DNA from: Ardenticatenaceae bacterium
Lineage (GTDB): Bacteria; Chloroflexota; Anaerolineae; Promineifilales; Promineifilaceae
Assembly (NCBI GenBank): GCA_027054335.1
Contig: JALUPA010000162.1
Coordinates: forward strand, 1 to 36,218
Direction: 5' to 3'
DNA length: 36,218 nt
Below are positions 1 to 8,697 of this stretch, one piece after another. The notes beneath the pieces were generated by a model. That model saw only the letters and a program-made list of their open reading frames with translations, ran no database searches and had not been told where the DNA came from. Each line of letters begins with the position of its first letter. Within the stretch, counting starts at the first letter, position 1. A program made the translations under genes and the position numbers.

Positions 1-243
1 GCCGGGATGGATGGCGTCTGCGCCGGCTTGTTGGGCGGCGGCGATAATCGCGTCAATGTTCAGGTAGGAGTCTGTGGCGGGAGAGGGGCCGATGTGTACG
101 GCCGTATCCGCCAGCCGCACGTGCCGCGCTGCCCGGTCCGCATCGGAAAACACGGCTACAGCGCGAATTCCCATCTGGCGGCAGGTGCGAATAATGCGGC
201 AGGCGATCTCGCCCCGATTGGCAATGAGGAGGGAGTGGATCAT
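1..243 (-). CDS. Biotin carboxylase N-terminal domain (acetyl/acyl-CoA carboxylase subunit), truncated by window edge
   Basis: Reverse complement from the ATG at 243 reads [81 protein letters not shown], the typical biotin carboxylase N-terminus (ANRGEIA.RI.R). Open to position 1. Confidence 0.93.
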   Translation of the reverse strand, partial: MIHSLLIANRGEIACRIIRTCRQMGIRAVAVFSDADRAARHVRLADTAVHIGPSPATDSYLNIDAIIAAAQQAGADAIHPG

Positions 244-252
244 GGTAATTGG

Positions 253-292
253 GTAACTGGGTAACTGGGTAATTACCCAGTTACCCAGTTAC
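253..292. repeat. Perfect 40-bp palindrome made of GTAACTGG units
   Basis: gtaactgggtaactgggtaa|ttacccagttacccagttac: 20-bp arms, no loop, 8-bp internal period. Confidence 0.95.
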
Positions 293-295
293 TTT

Positions 296-1264
296 TTACA
301 ACGGCGCAATAAACGAATGTCCGGCCAACCCGTCATTCATCATAAACCAGCCGGTGAGCCAGATGCGGCGCACGGTGAGGAAGGGGTCTATGGCGGTATG
401 TTCGTTGGGGGATAACGGCCGTTCCGAATAATAACCGGCAAAAAACGCTTCCGCCGATTCCGGGGAATCCTGGTGAATCAGCCCGGTGTTGTGTAGGAAG
501 ACGGCAATATCATAAGCCCGCCAACCCTGGCCGCACCAGTCAAAATTAAAAAACGTGGGCTGATTGGCCTCATCAAAAAAGACGCTGCGATTGTGGAAAT
601 CACCGCCAATTGGCCCCCAACTGTCCGGTGTGCTTTCCTCATTGTTGATCAGTTCCAGAAGCTGCTCCTTAGCATCTTCCGCCGAAAACAGAAGCAAATC
701 CAAATCTTCTATATGTTCCGCATCTTCATCCCAGTATCGTTTGATGCGGGCTACCGGCCGGTCAATCAGGAACTCCAAATCCAGTTCCGGGCGGTGGTGG
801 CGCGGTTCGTATTCATTGGAAACCAGGTGAATGCGGGCAATTTCCCGCCCCATTGTGTAAAGCTGTTCTTCATCTTGCAACGAAAGGGGAATGCCGTGCG
901 CGTAACTGAAAACCGCGTAGTAGCGCATCCCTTCCGGGGCGTTTAGCCGGCCCAAAAAACTACCATCTTTGCGGGCAATGGGATAGGCTACCGGCATTCC
1001 CTTCTGTTCCAGAAAATTCAGCCAGTCCAGTTCATACAAATAGCAGGCTTCACGCCGTTCCAGGCGCTTGCCCGGCTGGTAAACGCGGATGACAAACTTG
1101 TCGCCGTTGCCTGTGGTAATCAGATAATGATCATTGTCTTGGGTGCGCAGCATTTTGCTGAACAACTTGCATCTGATCGGCCCGGCAAAATCATATTCAG
1201 CTTCAACCAATTCCGCCAGGGCATCGGCGGCTACGAATGAACGTACAACTCGAATTTGTTCCAT
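296..1264 (-). CDS. Phosphotransferase family protein (aminoglycoside phosphotransferase/homoserine-kinase-like fold)
   Basis: 322 aa ORF with GPIGGDFHNRSVFFDE...FFNFDWCGQGWRAYDIAVFLH, resembling the APH catalytic HGD.H.N and D.. motifs. Confidence 0.8.
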   Translation of the reverse strand: MEQIRVVRSFVAADALAELVEAEYDFAGPIRCKLFSKMLRTQDNDHYLITTGNGDKFVIRVYQPGKRLERREACYLYELDWLNFLEQKGMPVAYPIARKDGSFLGRLNAPEGMRYYAVFSYAHGIPLSLQDEEQLYTMGREIARIHLVSNEYEPRHHRPELDLEFLIDRPVARIKRYWDEDAEHIEDLDLLLFSAEDAKEQLLELINNEESTPDSWGPIGGDFHNRSVFFDEANQPTFFNFDWCGQGWRAYDIAVFLHNTGLIHQDSPESAEAFFAGYYSERPLSPNEHTAIDPFLTVRRIWLTGWFMMNDGLAGHSFIAPL

Positions 1265-1280
1265 ATTCTGTTCCTTAAAT

Positions 1281-1312
1281 TTGTAATTGGTAATTACCCA
1301 ATTACCAATTTA
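1281..1312. repeat. Near-palindromic GTAATTGG micro-repeat filling the intergenic spacer
   Basis: ttgtaattggtaattacccaattaccaattta; same unit class as 253-292. Confidence 0.8.
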
Positions 1313-2473
1313 CCGTCCCGGTAAAATATCTTCATATTTGGCAATAATGCCCATCATAATTTCATCTGCACCGCCGCCGATGGAGAGGAGACGGGCGTCG
1401 CGGAAGTAGCGGGCCATGGGGTATTCTTCCACGTAGCCCATGCCGCCGTGAAACTGGAGGCAGGTATCGGCTACTTCCCGCGCCAGCCGCCCGGCTTTCA
1501 GTTTAGCCATGGATACTTCTTTCGTTAAATCCATACCGGCGACCAGCATCCGGGTACAATGGTACGCCAATTGGCGTAATGCTTCCACTTCCGTGAGCAA
1601 TTCGGTAATTTTAAAGTGAATCCACTGGTTGTCAATGAGCGGTTTGCCGAAGGTTTGCCGCTGGCGAGTGTAATCAATGGTCAGTCGGATGATGCGCTCC
1701 ATACCGGAGACGCTCATCAAGGTCCCGGCCAGGCGCTCCTTTTGGAACTGGCGCATTTGCAGGATGAAGCCCATCCCTTCAGCGCCGATGCGGTTGGCCT
1801 GGGGCACGCGCACGTCCTCAAAAGTGAGGATGGCGGTGTCGCTGCTGTGGTTGCCCAGCTTTTCCAGCTTGCGGCTGACGCTGAAACCGGGCGTATCGGT
1901 GGGGACGATGATGAGGGACATGCCTTTGAAGCCGTATTCGCCGCTGGTGCGGGCCAGGAGGGTGAGGTAATCGGCCTGCGTGCCGCTGGTAATCCACATT
2001 TTGCTGCCGTTGATGACGTAGTCATCCCCGTCGGCTACGGCGCGGGTGCGGATGGCGGCTACGTCGGAACCGGCGTCCGGTTCGCTGACGGCGATGGCGA
2101 AGACGGCGTCGCCGCTGATGGCCGGGGCCAGGAATTTTTCTTTTTGCTGCGGCGTGCCGTATTCGGCCAGGGCGGGGGTAGCCATGTCGGTTTGTACGGC
2201 CAGGGCCATGGGCACGCCGGCGCAGTCGGCCCGGCCCACTTCTTCCAACATGATGACCTGGTACCAGTAGTCCAGCCCCATGCCGCCGTATTCTTCGGGG
2301 TAGGTTATGCCCAGCAGCCCCAGATTGCCCGCTTTTTTGAACAGGTCGTGGGCGGGAAAAGTGCGGCTTTCTTCCCAGGCTTCGACGTGGGGGTTGATTT
2401 CGGTTTCTACGAAACGGCGCACGGTTTGGCGGAACATTTCGTGTTCTTCGGTGAAGTAGAGGGAGTTGGTCAT
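1310..2473 (-). CDS. Acyl-CoA dehydrogenase family protein
   Basis: 387 aa with FAIAVSEPDAGSDVAAIRT, QTFGKPL and LQFHGGMGYVEEYPMARYFRDAR signatures. Confidence 0.95.
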   Translation of the reverse strand: MTNSLYFTEEHEMFRQTVRRFVETEINPHVEAWEESRTFPAHDLFKKAGNLGLLGITYPEEYGGMGLDYWYQVIMLEEVGRADCAGVPMALAVQTDMATPALAEYGTPQQKEKFLAPAISGDAVFAIAVSEPDAGSDVAAIRTRAVADGDDYVINGSKMWITSGTQADYLTLLARTSGEYGFKGMSLIIVPTDTPGFSVSRKLEKLGNHSSDTAILTFEDVRVPQANRIGAEGMGFILQMRQFQKERLAGTLMSVSGMERIIRLTIDYTRQRQTFGKPLIDNQWIHFKITELLTEVEALRQLAYHCTRMLVAGMDLTKEVSMAKLKAGRLAREVADTCLQFHGGMGYVEEYPMARYFRDARLLSIGGGADEIMMGIIAKYEDILPGR

Positions 2474-2488
2474 GGTTTCTCCTTAGTT

Positions 2489-2509
2489 GGGCGATTTGCC
2501 AAATCGCCC
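2489..2509. repeat. Palindromic element GGGCGATTTgccAAATCGCCC
   Basis: 9-bp perfect arms; flanked by 'ta' on the right so the element reads TAGGGCG... on the minus strand. Confidence 0.85.
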
Positions 2510-3534
2510 TACCGGTTGAAGCCGGCAATGGTGGCTTGCCAGCCGGCGTCGTTTTGGCCGGGGATGAAGGGCAGGTAGTAGCCGACGCGGGTGAGGCGGT
2601 TGCCGTATTTTTTCTGGATAACGCCGGGCAGTTCGGCCCAGGTTCCCTGCACGGCGAGGGTGTCCAGGATGTCGTCGTTGATGAGGGCGGGCATGTCGGG
2701 CCAACGGCCGTTGCGGGCCATCTCGCTTAGTTGTTCCGCCGTTTCTTCCCAGCCGTGCAGTTGGGCCAGAACGCGGTAGGCAGGGGTACTCATGTAGAAG
2801 GCGATTTGCTGCTTGACGTGGCTTTCGGCCCAGGCGGCGTACTCCGGGTCGTCGGTGGGGATGGCGAAGACGGCCGTGACCAGGCCAAACCCTTCCTGCT
2901 GACGGCCGCTTTTAGCCATGCCCGCTGCAATGTGGGGCAGGGCAAACTCATCCAAGTATTTGACGGAATGGAGGGCGTGCAAGTGGACGCCGTCGCATAG
3001 TTCCCCGGACAGTTGTAACATTTGTTTGTTGACGGCAGCGATGTAAATGGGCGGGTTCGGATAATCCAGCGGTCCCGGATTGAAGAAGGGGGTCATCAGC
3101 TTGAGGTGGAAAAATTCTCCCTGGAAGCGCAGCGGCGCGCCGTTTTGCCAGCAGTCCCACACGGCGCGGATGGCCTGGATGGTTTCGCGCATCTTTTTGA
3201 CCGGTTTTTCCCAGGGGACGCCAAAGCGGTAGAGGTTGTGCGCCTTGACTTGGGGGCCGAGACCGAGAATGAAACGGCCGTGGCTGAATTTGGCTAAATC
3301 CCAGGCCAATTGGGCCAGGACGGTAGGGCTACGGGGAAAAGTGACGGCGATGGCCGTGCCCAGCGTCAGCTGCTGGCTGTGTTCGGCGGCCAGCGTCAGG
3401 GGCAGGAAAGGATCGTGGTTGGTTTCGGCCGTCCACAGGCCGTCAAAGCCGAGGGCTTCGGCTGCGGCGGCGTAGGCGGCCATTTTGCTCAAGTCGTGTA
3501 CCAGTAAGGTAGTGTCAAATTTCATAAACGTCAC
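2509..3534 (-). CDS. LLM-class F420-dependent oxidoreductase (TIGR03617-like)
   Basis: 341 aa; MKFDTTLLVHDL...AAEALGFDGLWTAETNHDPFLPLTLAAEHSQQLTLGTAIAVTFPRSPTVLAQLAWDLAKFSHGRFILGLG is typical of luciferase-like monooxygenases. Confidence 0.9.
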   Translation of the reverse strand: MTFMKFDTTLLVHDLSKMAAYAAAAEALGFDGLWTAETNHDPFLPLTLAAEHSQQLTLGTAIAVTFPRSPTVLAQLAWDLAKFSHGRFILGLGPQVKAHNLYRFGVPWEKPVKKMRETIQAIRAVWDCWQNGAPLRFQGEFFHLKLMTPFFNPGPLDYPNPPIYIAAVNKQMLQLSGELCDGVHLHALHSVKYLDEFALPHIAAGMAKSGRQQEGFGLVTAVFAIPTDDPEYAAWAESHVKQQIAFYMSTPAYRVLAQLHGWEETAEQLSEMARNGRWPDMPALINDDILDTLAVQGTWAELPGVIQKKYGNRLTRVGYYLPFIPGQNDAGWQATIAGFNR

Positions 3535-3542
3535 TCGGTTCC

Positions 3543-3577
3543 CAGACCTTCGCGGTTTTGGAAACCGCGGCGGTCTG
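3543..3577. repeat. Intergenic palindrome CAGACC tt CGCGGTTT tgg AAACCGCG gc GGTCTG
   Basis: Nested 6-bp and 8-bp complementary arms between a gene start and a gene stop. Confidence 0.75.
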
Positions 3578-3587
3578 AATGTTGCAT

Positions 3588-5036
3588 TTATTCTGTCGTC
3601 AGGATGGGCAGGCTGAGTTCTACGACAGCGCCGTTGCCATCCGGTTTATTGTAGAGGCGGTAACGGCCGTTAAACTGGGCAATCAACGTGGCTACGGTGG
3701 CCAGCCCCAGACCCATGCCCTTAATCTCACCGGTAAATTGCTTTTCGCCCTGATAGTAGGGCAGCCATACTTGCTCTAATCTCTCATGGGGTACGCCGGC
3801 GCCATCATCCTTGATGGTGAATAATATCTGGTTGTCCTCAGCCATCTGCACCTCAATATCTACTTGCGGCGAATGTTGGGGATGGAATTTTCGCGCATTT
3901 TCCAGAAGCTCCATCAAGATAAAGCGCATGGCTACGGTGGAAACAGACAAAAATATATCTTTGGTGGGTAACAGGTGGAGATGAATTGATTTCAAGCCTG
4001 AATTCTGGCGAAGCTGTTCCACAATGTCGGGCAGGCTGCTTAAATCAAAATAGTCGCCTTTTACTGAAGATTTGGATAAAGAAACATATTGTAAAATGTC
4101 CCGCACAGCTTCATTTAGCCGCGAGGCATTTTCATAGGCGCCTGTTATCAATTCGGCAGATTCTTTTGGGGAAAGTTGGTCGCTGTAATTGACTAACAAT
4201 TCCAGCCCACTTAGGATGGAAACAAGCGGCGTGCGTAATTTGTGCTGCATAACGCGATGGAAGGCGTATACATCCTGCTGAAAACTCATCCTGGTGGATA
4301 CGTTTATCAAGCTGACAATATATGTTTTTTCTCCGGTCTCGGGCAATGAATCTGCGATTTCTACTTGCAGCCACAATGATTCAACGTGCGATGTTTCTGG
4401 CCGTACCAGATAACGGGCTTCTTCTCCTGGCAGCGGCCATGTTTCCCAGGTGTGGGGTGGTTCCAGCCGATACTGCCGTTTAGCCAGTAAAAGAAAAGAG
4501 TCTGCCGGCAGCGTATCTTCCGGGGCAATGCCTAAATACATTCTGGCTTTAGGGTTGGCAAAAAGAATAAAGCCCGGTTCGTTGATAATCAGGTAGCCTA
4601 CTTCAGAACGCATAACAACGTGTTCAAAACGGGCGCGCTCTGCTTGCAGCAGGCGATAGCGGTTCAGGCGCGTTATGGTGCGTATGCGCACTTGTAATTC
4701 CTGGCGGTCAAAGGGTTTGGAAATGAAATCGTCTGCGCCGGCTTCGATACCCCGAATACGGGAGTCGCGGTCATCCAGAGCGGTTAAGAACAGGATGGGG
4801 ATTTTGGCAGTAGCGGGATTGGCGCGCAGGCGGGTACAGGTTTCAAACCCATCCATTTCGGGCATCATTACGTCCAGGAGAATCAGATCCGGCAGCAGTT
4901 TGTCGGCCATTTCCAACCCTTTAAGACCATTGGGCGCTACGTGGGTTTCGTAACCCTGTATTTGTAAAATTTCGCTCAAATTTTCGCAGCTAACAGGATC
5001 GTCGTCTACGATCAAGATTACCGGGTTCTCGCTCAT
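3588..5036 (-). CDS. Hybrid response regulator receiver / PAS-like / sensor histidine kinase
   Basis: MSENPVILIVDDDPVSCENLSEIL (receiver); HRVMQHKLRTPLVSILSGLE (H-box-like); GMGLGLATVATLI (ATPase G box). Start placed at the internal ATG at 5036 rather than the ORF-track start 5180. Confidence 0.88.
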   Translation of the reverse strand: MSENPVILIVDDDPVSCENLSEILQIQGYETHVAPNGLKGLEMADKLLPDLILLDVMMPEMDGFETCTRLRANPATAKIPILFLTALDDRDSRIRGIEAGADDFISKPFDRQELQVRIRTITRLNRYRLLQAERARFEHVVMRSEVGYLIINEPGFILFANPKARMYLGIAPEDTLPADSFLLLAKRQYRLEPPHTWETWPLPGEEARYLVRPETSHVESLWLQVEIADSLPETGEKTYIVSLINVSTRMSFQQDVYAFHRVMQHKLRTPLVSILSGLELLVNYSDQLSPKESAELITGAYENASRLNEAVRDILQYVSLSKSSVKGDYFDLSSLPDIVEQLRQNSGLKSIHLHLLPTKDIFLSVSTVAMRFILMELLENARKFHPQHSPQVDIEVQMAEDNQILFTIKDDGAGVPHERLEQVWLPYYQGEKQFTGEIKGMGLGLATVATLIAQFNGRYRLYNKPDGNGAVVELSLPILTTE

Positions 5037-5285
5037 TTTTATCTCCTGTGGACATTGTACGCTATTGTGAATTATTCTGTAGGGAATGGCGCTGATAGTA
5101 TCCGGGCTTACGGCCGTTGTGGTTACAGGAAGATAGTCACAATAGACCCTCCGATTATACAAAGTTATTCGATTTTGCAACTTTTTTAGGAAGAATCGTT
5201 ATGGGTGATTGACGAGTGTATTACGTATTCTGTAAAGTGGCGCAAGCTACCGTAGAGTTTACATTTTGTTGTGACCGTTCACTCC

Positions 5286-5420
5286 CCCGTCTCGTTCCCA
5301 CGTTCTACGTGGGAATGCCCACCCGGACGCTCTGCGTCCACGTGACGCGGAGCGTCTGGCAAGAGCATTCCACGCGGAGCGTGGAACGAGGGAGGACGAG
5401 GGAGGGGAACGAGGGGGGTG
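5286..5420. repeat. Interspersed multi-hairpin palindromic element (CTCGTTCCCACG..CGTGGGAATGC .. GCATTCCACG..CGTGGAACGAG)
   Basis: Nested inverted repeats TTCCCACG/CGTGGGAA (5295-5315), GGACGctctGCGTCC (5325-5339), GACGCggaGCGTC (5344-5356) and TTCCACG/CGTGGAA, with outer arms CTCGTTCC/GGAACGAG. Confidence 0.88.
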
Positions 5421-5425
5421 AATGC

Positions 5426-6310
5426 TTACATTTTGTTCCAGGCGAGTTCCGCCGCGTGAAGTGTATTTTGCATAAGCATGGCAATAGTCATCGGGCCGAC
5501 GCCGCCAGGGACAGGGGTGATCGCCCCGGCCACTTCTTTGGCCGACTCAAAATCTACGTCGCCTACCAAACGGTAGCCCCGTTTGGCGTCGGGATCGTCT
5601 ACGCGGTTGATGCCCACGTCAATGACAGTGCAGCCGGGCTTGAGCATATCGCCTGTGACCATTTGCGCCCGACCGATAGCTGCCACCACAATATCAGCCC
5701 GCTGCAAATGGGCTTTCAGGTCTTTGGTGCGGCTGTGACAAATGGTGACGGTGGCGTTGGCTTTTTGCAGCAGCATGGCCATAGGCAGTCCTACAATGTT
5801 GGAACGGCCCAGAATGACAGCTTCTGCCCCGCTGATTTCTGTGCCTGCGTCGCGCAGCAGCTCCATGCAGCCGGCCGGCGTGCAGGGGATGAATAGGGGA
5901 GTGCGCCCTTTCATGGCTAAACGGCCGATATTTACCGGGTGGAAGCCGTCTACATCTTTCTCCAGATCAATGGTATTCAGTACGGCTTCTTCGTCCAGAT
6001 GGCCGGGCAGGGGAAGCTGTACCAGAATGCCGTTTACTTCCGGGTCGGCATTCAGTTTGGCAACGACTTCTTCCACTTCTGCCTGGGTAGAATCGGCCGG
6101 CAGGGTAATGCCGACGGAACGGATGCCCAGTTTTTCGCAGGTGCGCTGTTTCATGCGCACGTAGGTGGCGGAAGCCGGGTCTTCGCCGACGAGGACGGTA
6201 GCCAGGCCGGGGACGTAGTTGTGTTCTTCTTTCATGCGGGCTACGGCCGTAGCCACTTCTTCTTTGACCCGGTTTGCCACTGCTTTTCCATCAATGATAT
6301 AAGCTGACAT
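5426..6310 (-). CDS. folD: Bifunctional methylenetetrahydrofolate dehydrogenase / methenyltetrahydrofolate cyclohydrolase FolD
   Basis: 294 aa; [70 protein letters not shown]. Confidence 0.97.
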   Translation of the reverse strand: MSAYIIDGKAVANRVKEEVATAVARMKEEHNYVPGLATVLVGEDPASATYVRMKQRTCEKLGIRSVGITLPADSTQAEVEEVVAKLNADPEVNGILVQLPLPGHLDEEAVLNTIDLEKDVDGFHPVNIGRLAMKGRTPLFIPCTPAGCMELLRDAGTEISGAEAVILGRSNIVGLPMAMLLQKANATVTICHSRTKDLKAHLQRADIVVAAIGRAQMVTGDMLKPGCTVIDVGINRVDDPDAKRGYRLVGDVDFESAKEVAGAITPVPGGVGPMTIAMLMQNTLHAAELAWNKM

Positions 6311-6320
6311 CTTTATCCTC

Positions 6321-6357
6321 CAAAAAATAAAAAGGTCTCCCGACTTACCGGAGACCT
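6321..6357 (-). terminator. Intrinsic terminator or leader attenuator on minus strand
   Basis: AGGTCTCC (6333-6340) / GGAGACCT (6350-6357) stem; minus-strand 3' side is TTTTTATTTTTT. Confidence 0.8.
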
Positions 6358-6446
6358 ATACCATCAAATTAATGTACGTTTTCAACCAAACGGTTTGGTT
6401 GGATGACGTATCCTGCAAAACAACACTTTTACGGGTGACGCTTTTG

Positions 6447-6659
6447 CTATTCAGGCAATATGTTTGTACCCATAAATTTATCCAGCCACACACCCAACGC
6501 GCAAGCGAGAGCTAACGATGTAAAGAAAGTATACCAAATGCCGAATTCTTCCAGATTGGTGCCAATCAATTTCACAATAACAAAGGTGACGCCAAACCCA
6601 AAGGCGAAAGATATAATTGCCAATAGTAGCCGCTTAATCCACATATTTGCTGCCTCCAA
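6447..6659 (-). CDS. Small membrane protein (two predicted hydrophobic segments)
   Basis: 70 aa; LLLAIISFAFGFGVTFVIVKLIG and WYTFFTSLALACALGVWL. Located between a terminator-like hairpin and an RR gene. Confidence 0.65.
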   Translation of the reverse strand: MEAANMWIKRLLLAIISFAFGFGVTFVIVKLIGTNLEEFGIWYTFFTSLALACALGVWLDKFMGTNILPE

Positions 6660-6711
6660 CTAAGATAGAAAGTTTTGTGTTTTTTATCACAATTAGCCGA
6701 TTGTGACAATA

Positions 6712-7128
6712 CTATTTGATGTTTTCGTTGGCTAAAACTTCACGGACGTGGTGGGTCAATTCTTCCGGCGAAATAGGTTTGGTTAAGTAAACGTTGGCGC
6801 CGGCCCGCAAGCCCTGGTTAATGCTGTCCAGGTCTGTCTTGGCGCTGAACATGATGATGGGTAAATCGGCCGTTTCCGCATCATTGCGAATAGTTTCACA
6901 TACGGTAAAGCCGTCCATTCCCGGCATCATTACGTCCAGCAAGATGATATCCGGCCGGTTAATCCGCACTTTTTCCAAAGCGTCAAAACCGTCTTCTGCT
7001 TCCAGCACATTAAAACCGGCCCGAACTAACATCAACCGCAGCAAAGCTCGCGCCATCGGCTCGTCGTCTACAACCAAAACTGACTGATTTATGTTTTCCC
7101 CGGATGTTGACGGGTAATCTCTAGCCAC
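6712..7128 (-). CDS. Response regulator receiver (CheY-like)
   Basis: QSVLVVDDEPMARALLRLML...DIILLDVMMPGMDGFTVCETIR...TKPISPEEL. Confidence 0.93.
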   Translation of the reverse strand: MARDYPSTSGENINQSVLVVDDEPMARALLRLMLVRAGFNVLEAEDGFDALEKVRINRPDIILLDVMMPGMDGFTVCETIRNDAETADLPIIMFSAKTDLDSINQGLRAGANVYLTKPISPEELTHHVREVLANENIK

Positions 7129-7222
7129 TTTGAGTCCCTAATTATCTCAGCCTCATATTATGGTAAATTAACCAGTTACCTTAATTGTATTCTATTCTGA
7201 ATTTCCGGCAATTGGCGGACAA

Positions 7223-8068
7223 TTATTCGGGTATTTCAAGCAAGGGTAATTCAATTTCCAGCCCTTCACGGGTCAGGAAGGTGCGGGGCATGATGGCCTG
7301 GGCCTGGGCAATGATTTCGTCAAGCTGGTCGTCCGTTAAGTCGGGAGAGTAGTGGAAGAGGCCCAGGTTTTTTACCCGGGATTCCAGGGCCGCCTGGACG
7401 GCTTCCAGCCACGAACTGTGCCCAAATTCTTCATGCTGCCATTTCTCTTCGGTAGAGGCAAAGTGGGCATCGTGTACTAATAAATCGGCGCCTTCGGCCA
7501 GACGCAATAAATTTTCGTCAAAATTGTCCTGGTAATGGCTGATGTCGCTGGCGTAGACAAAGACTGTCCCCTTATTTTCGATGCGAAACCCCAGACAACC
7601 GCCGGGGTGATTCAAATCGGCCACGGTTACTTTGGTATCGTCGCCAACGATGAGAGTTTCCCCATTTTGCACTTCTTTGACAAGAAGGTCGGCCGGTAAA
7701 GATTTGTAGGTGAAGGGCAGGTAAGGTTCAATGAACTGGCCTTCCATAATTTCTTTTAGCTGTTTGCCCATTCGTTTACGGCCTACGAGGACAAAGCGAT
7801 TGTTGCGGCCAAAAATGGGAGCGAAGAAGGGGAAACCTTGAATATGATCCCAGTGGGTGTGACTGATGAAGATGCTGCCGGTGATACGACTGTCAACCGT
7901 TTTCACCAGTTCTTTGCCTAAATGGCGGATTCCTGATCCGGCATCTAAAATGATGAGTTGTTCATCCGAGGTGTGGATTTCCACACATGATGTGTTACCG
8001 CCATATTTAATTGTGCCCGGGCCTGGCGTTGGTATTGTGCCGCGAACACCCCAAAATCGAATACGCAA
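7223..8068 (-). CDS. MBL-fold metallohydrolase (RNase Z/PhnP-like)
   Basis: 281 aa; MRIRFWGVRGTIPTPGPGTIKYGGNTSCVEI, ILDAGSGIRHLG, ISHTHWDHIQGFPFF. Confidence 0.9.
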   Translation of the reverse strand: MRIRFWGVRGTIPTPGPGTIKYGGNTSCVEIHTSDEQLIILDAGSGIRHLGKELVKTVDSRITGSIFISHTHWDHIQGFPFFAPIFGRNNRFVLVGRKRMGKQLKEIMEGQFIEPYLPFTYKSLPADLLVKEVQNGETLIVGDDTKVTVADLNHPGGCLGFRIENKGTVFVYASDISHYQDNFDENLLRLAEGADLLVHDAHFASTEEKWQHEEFGHSSWLEAVQAALESRVKNLGLFHYSPDLTDDQLDEIIAQAQAIMPRTFLTREGLEIELPLLEIPE

Positions 8069-8087
8069 GGTAAACCTCGTGGTTTAA

Positions 8088-8120
8088 TAAAAAAAGCCCG
8101 CTTTCTCTCTGGGGCGGGCT
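8088..8120 (-). terminator. Intrinsic terminator downstream of RR gene 8152-8541
   Basis: AGCCCGC (8095-8101) / GCGGGCT (8114-8120) with an A tract on the left, i.e. a U tract on the minus strand. Confidence 0.8.
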
Positions 8121-8151
8121 GGCGGACTGGAATGCCGTTTTAGGAAAATAT

Positions 8152-8541
8152 TTATTGGGCGTTACTGCTAATCACTCGTTCTACACTGTCCAGCAGCTCT
8201 TGCGGGCCAAAAGGTTTGGTGATGTAATCGTCTACACGAGCGATATGCAGGCCCAGCACTCTATCTATACTTTGCGCTTTGGCCGTAACGACGATGACGG
8301 GAATATCGCGCATCTCGTCGGAGGCTTTCATCTTTTGATATACTTCCCAGCCATCCATTTCCGGCATCATCAAATCTAATAAAACCAGGTCCGGTTTCAC
8401 TTCTGCGATTTTTGCCAGTCCTTCCCGGCCACCCACAGCCCCGGTCACATCAAATCGGCTGCGTCCCAGGATGAGTTTAACCAGTTCGATCATTTCCAGT
8501 TCGTCTTCGATGCACACTACTTTTTTTGGCTCGTCAGTCAT
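8152..8541 (-). CDS. Response regulator receiver (CheY-like)
   Basis: KKVVCIEDELEMIELVKLILGRS...DLVLLDLMMPEMDGWEVYQKMK...VIVVTAKAQS...ITKPFGPQELL. Confidence 0.93.
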   Translation of the reverse strand: MTDEPKKVVCIEDELEMIELVKLILGRSRFDVTGAVGGREGLAKIAEVKPDLVLLDLMMPEMDGWEVYQKMKASDEMRDIPVIVVTAKAQSIDRVLGLHIARVDDYITKPFGPQELLDSVERVISSNAQ

Positions 8542-8697
8542 ACCAGTTATTCCTTAAGTTTATTTAGCATCTGTGGTTATCAAACCAGCTAGTTTATGTT
8601 TAATAAGGGTATCACAGGCACATAGAGTTGTCTACATTTATGCCCCTGCCTTTTATACCAAATTCACGCCCCCTTTTATATAAGTAAAGAGTCCCTG

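Noticed and set aside
253-292. Possible CRISPR-like or iteron array
   Set aside because: Units are 8 bp with no spacers and invert in the middle; not CRISPR. No Rep gene or origin features nearby.
1616-2578. 320-aa plus-strand ORF
   Set aside because: Antisense to a clear acyl-CoA dehydrogenase; His/Gly/Ala-rich composition typical of a shadow ORF.
5286-5420. tRNA or structured riboswitch
   Set aside because: Hairpins are simple inverted repeats without a tRNA cloverleaf or known riboswitch motifs.
5216-5896. 226-aa plus-strand ORF over folD 3' end
   Set aside because: Runs through the palindromic element and antisense to folD; no family signature.
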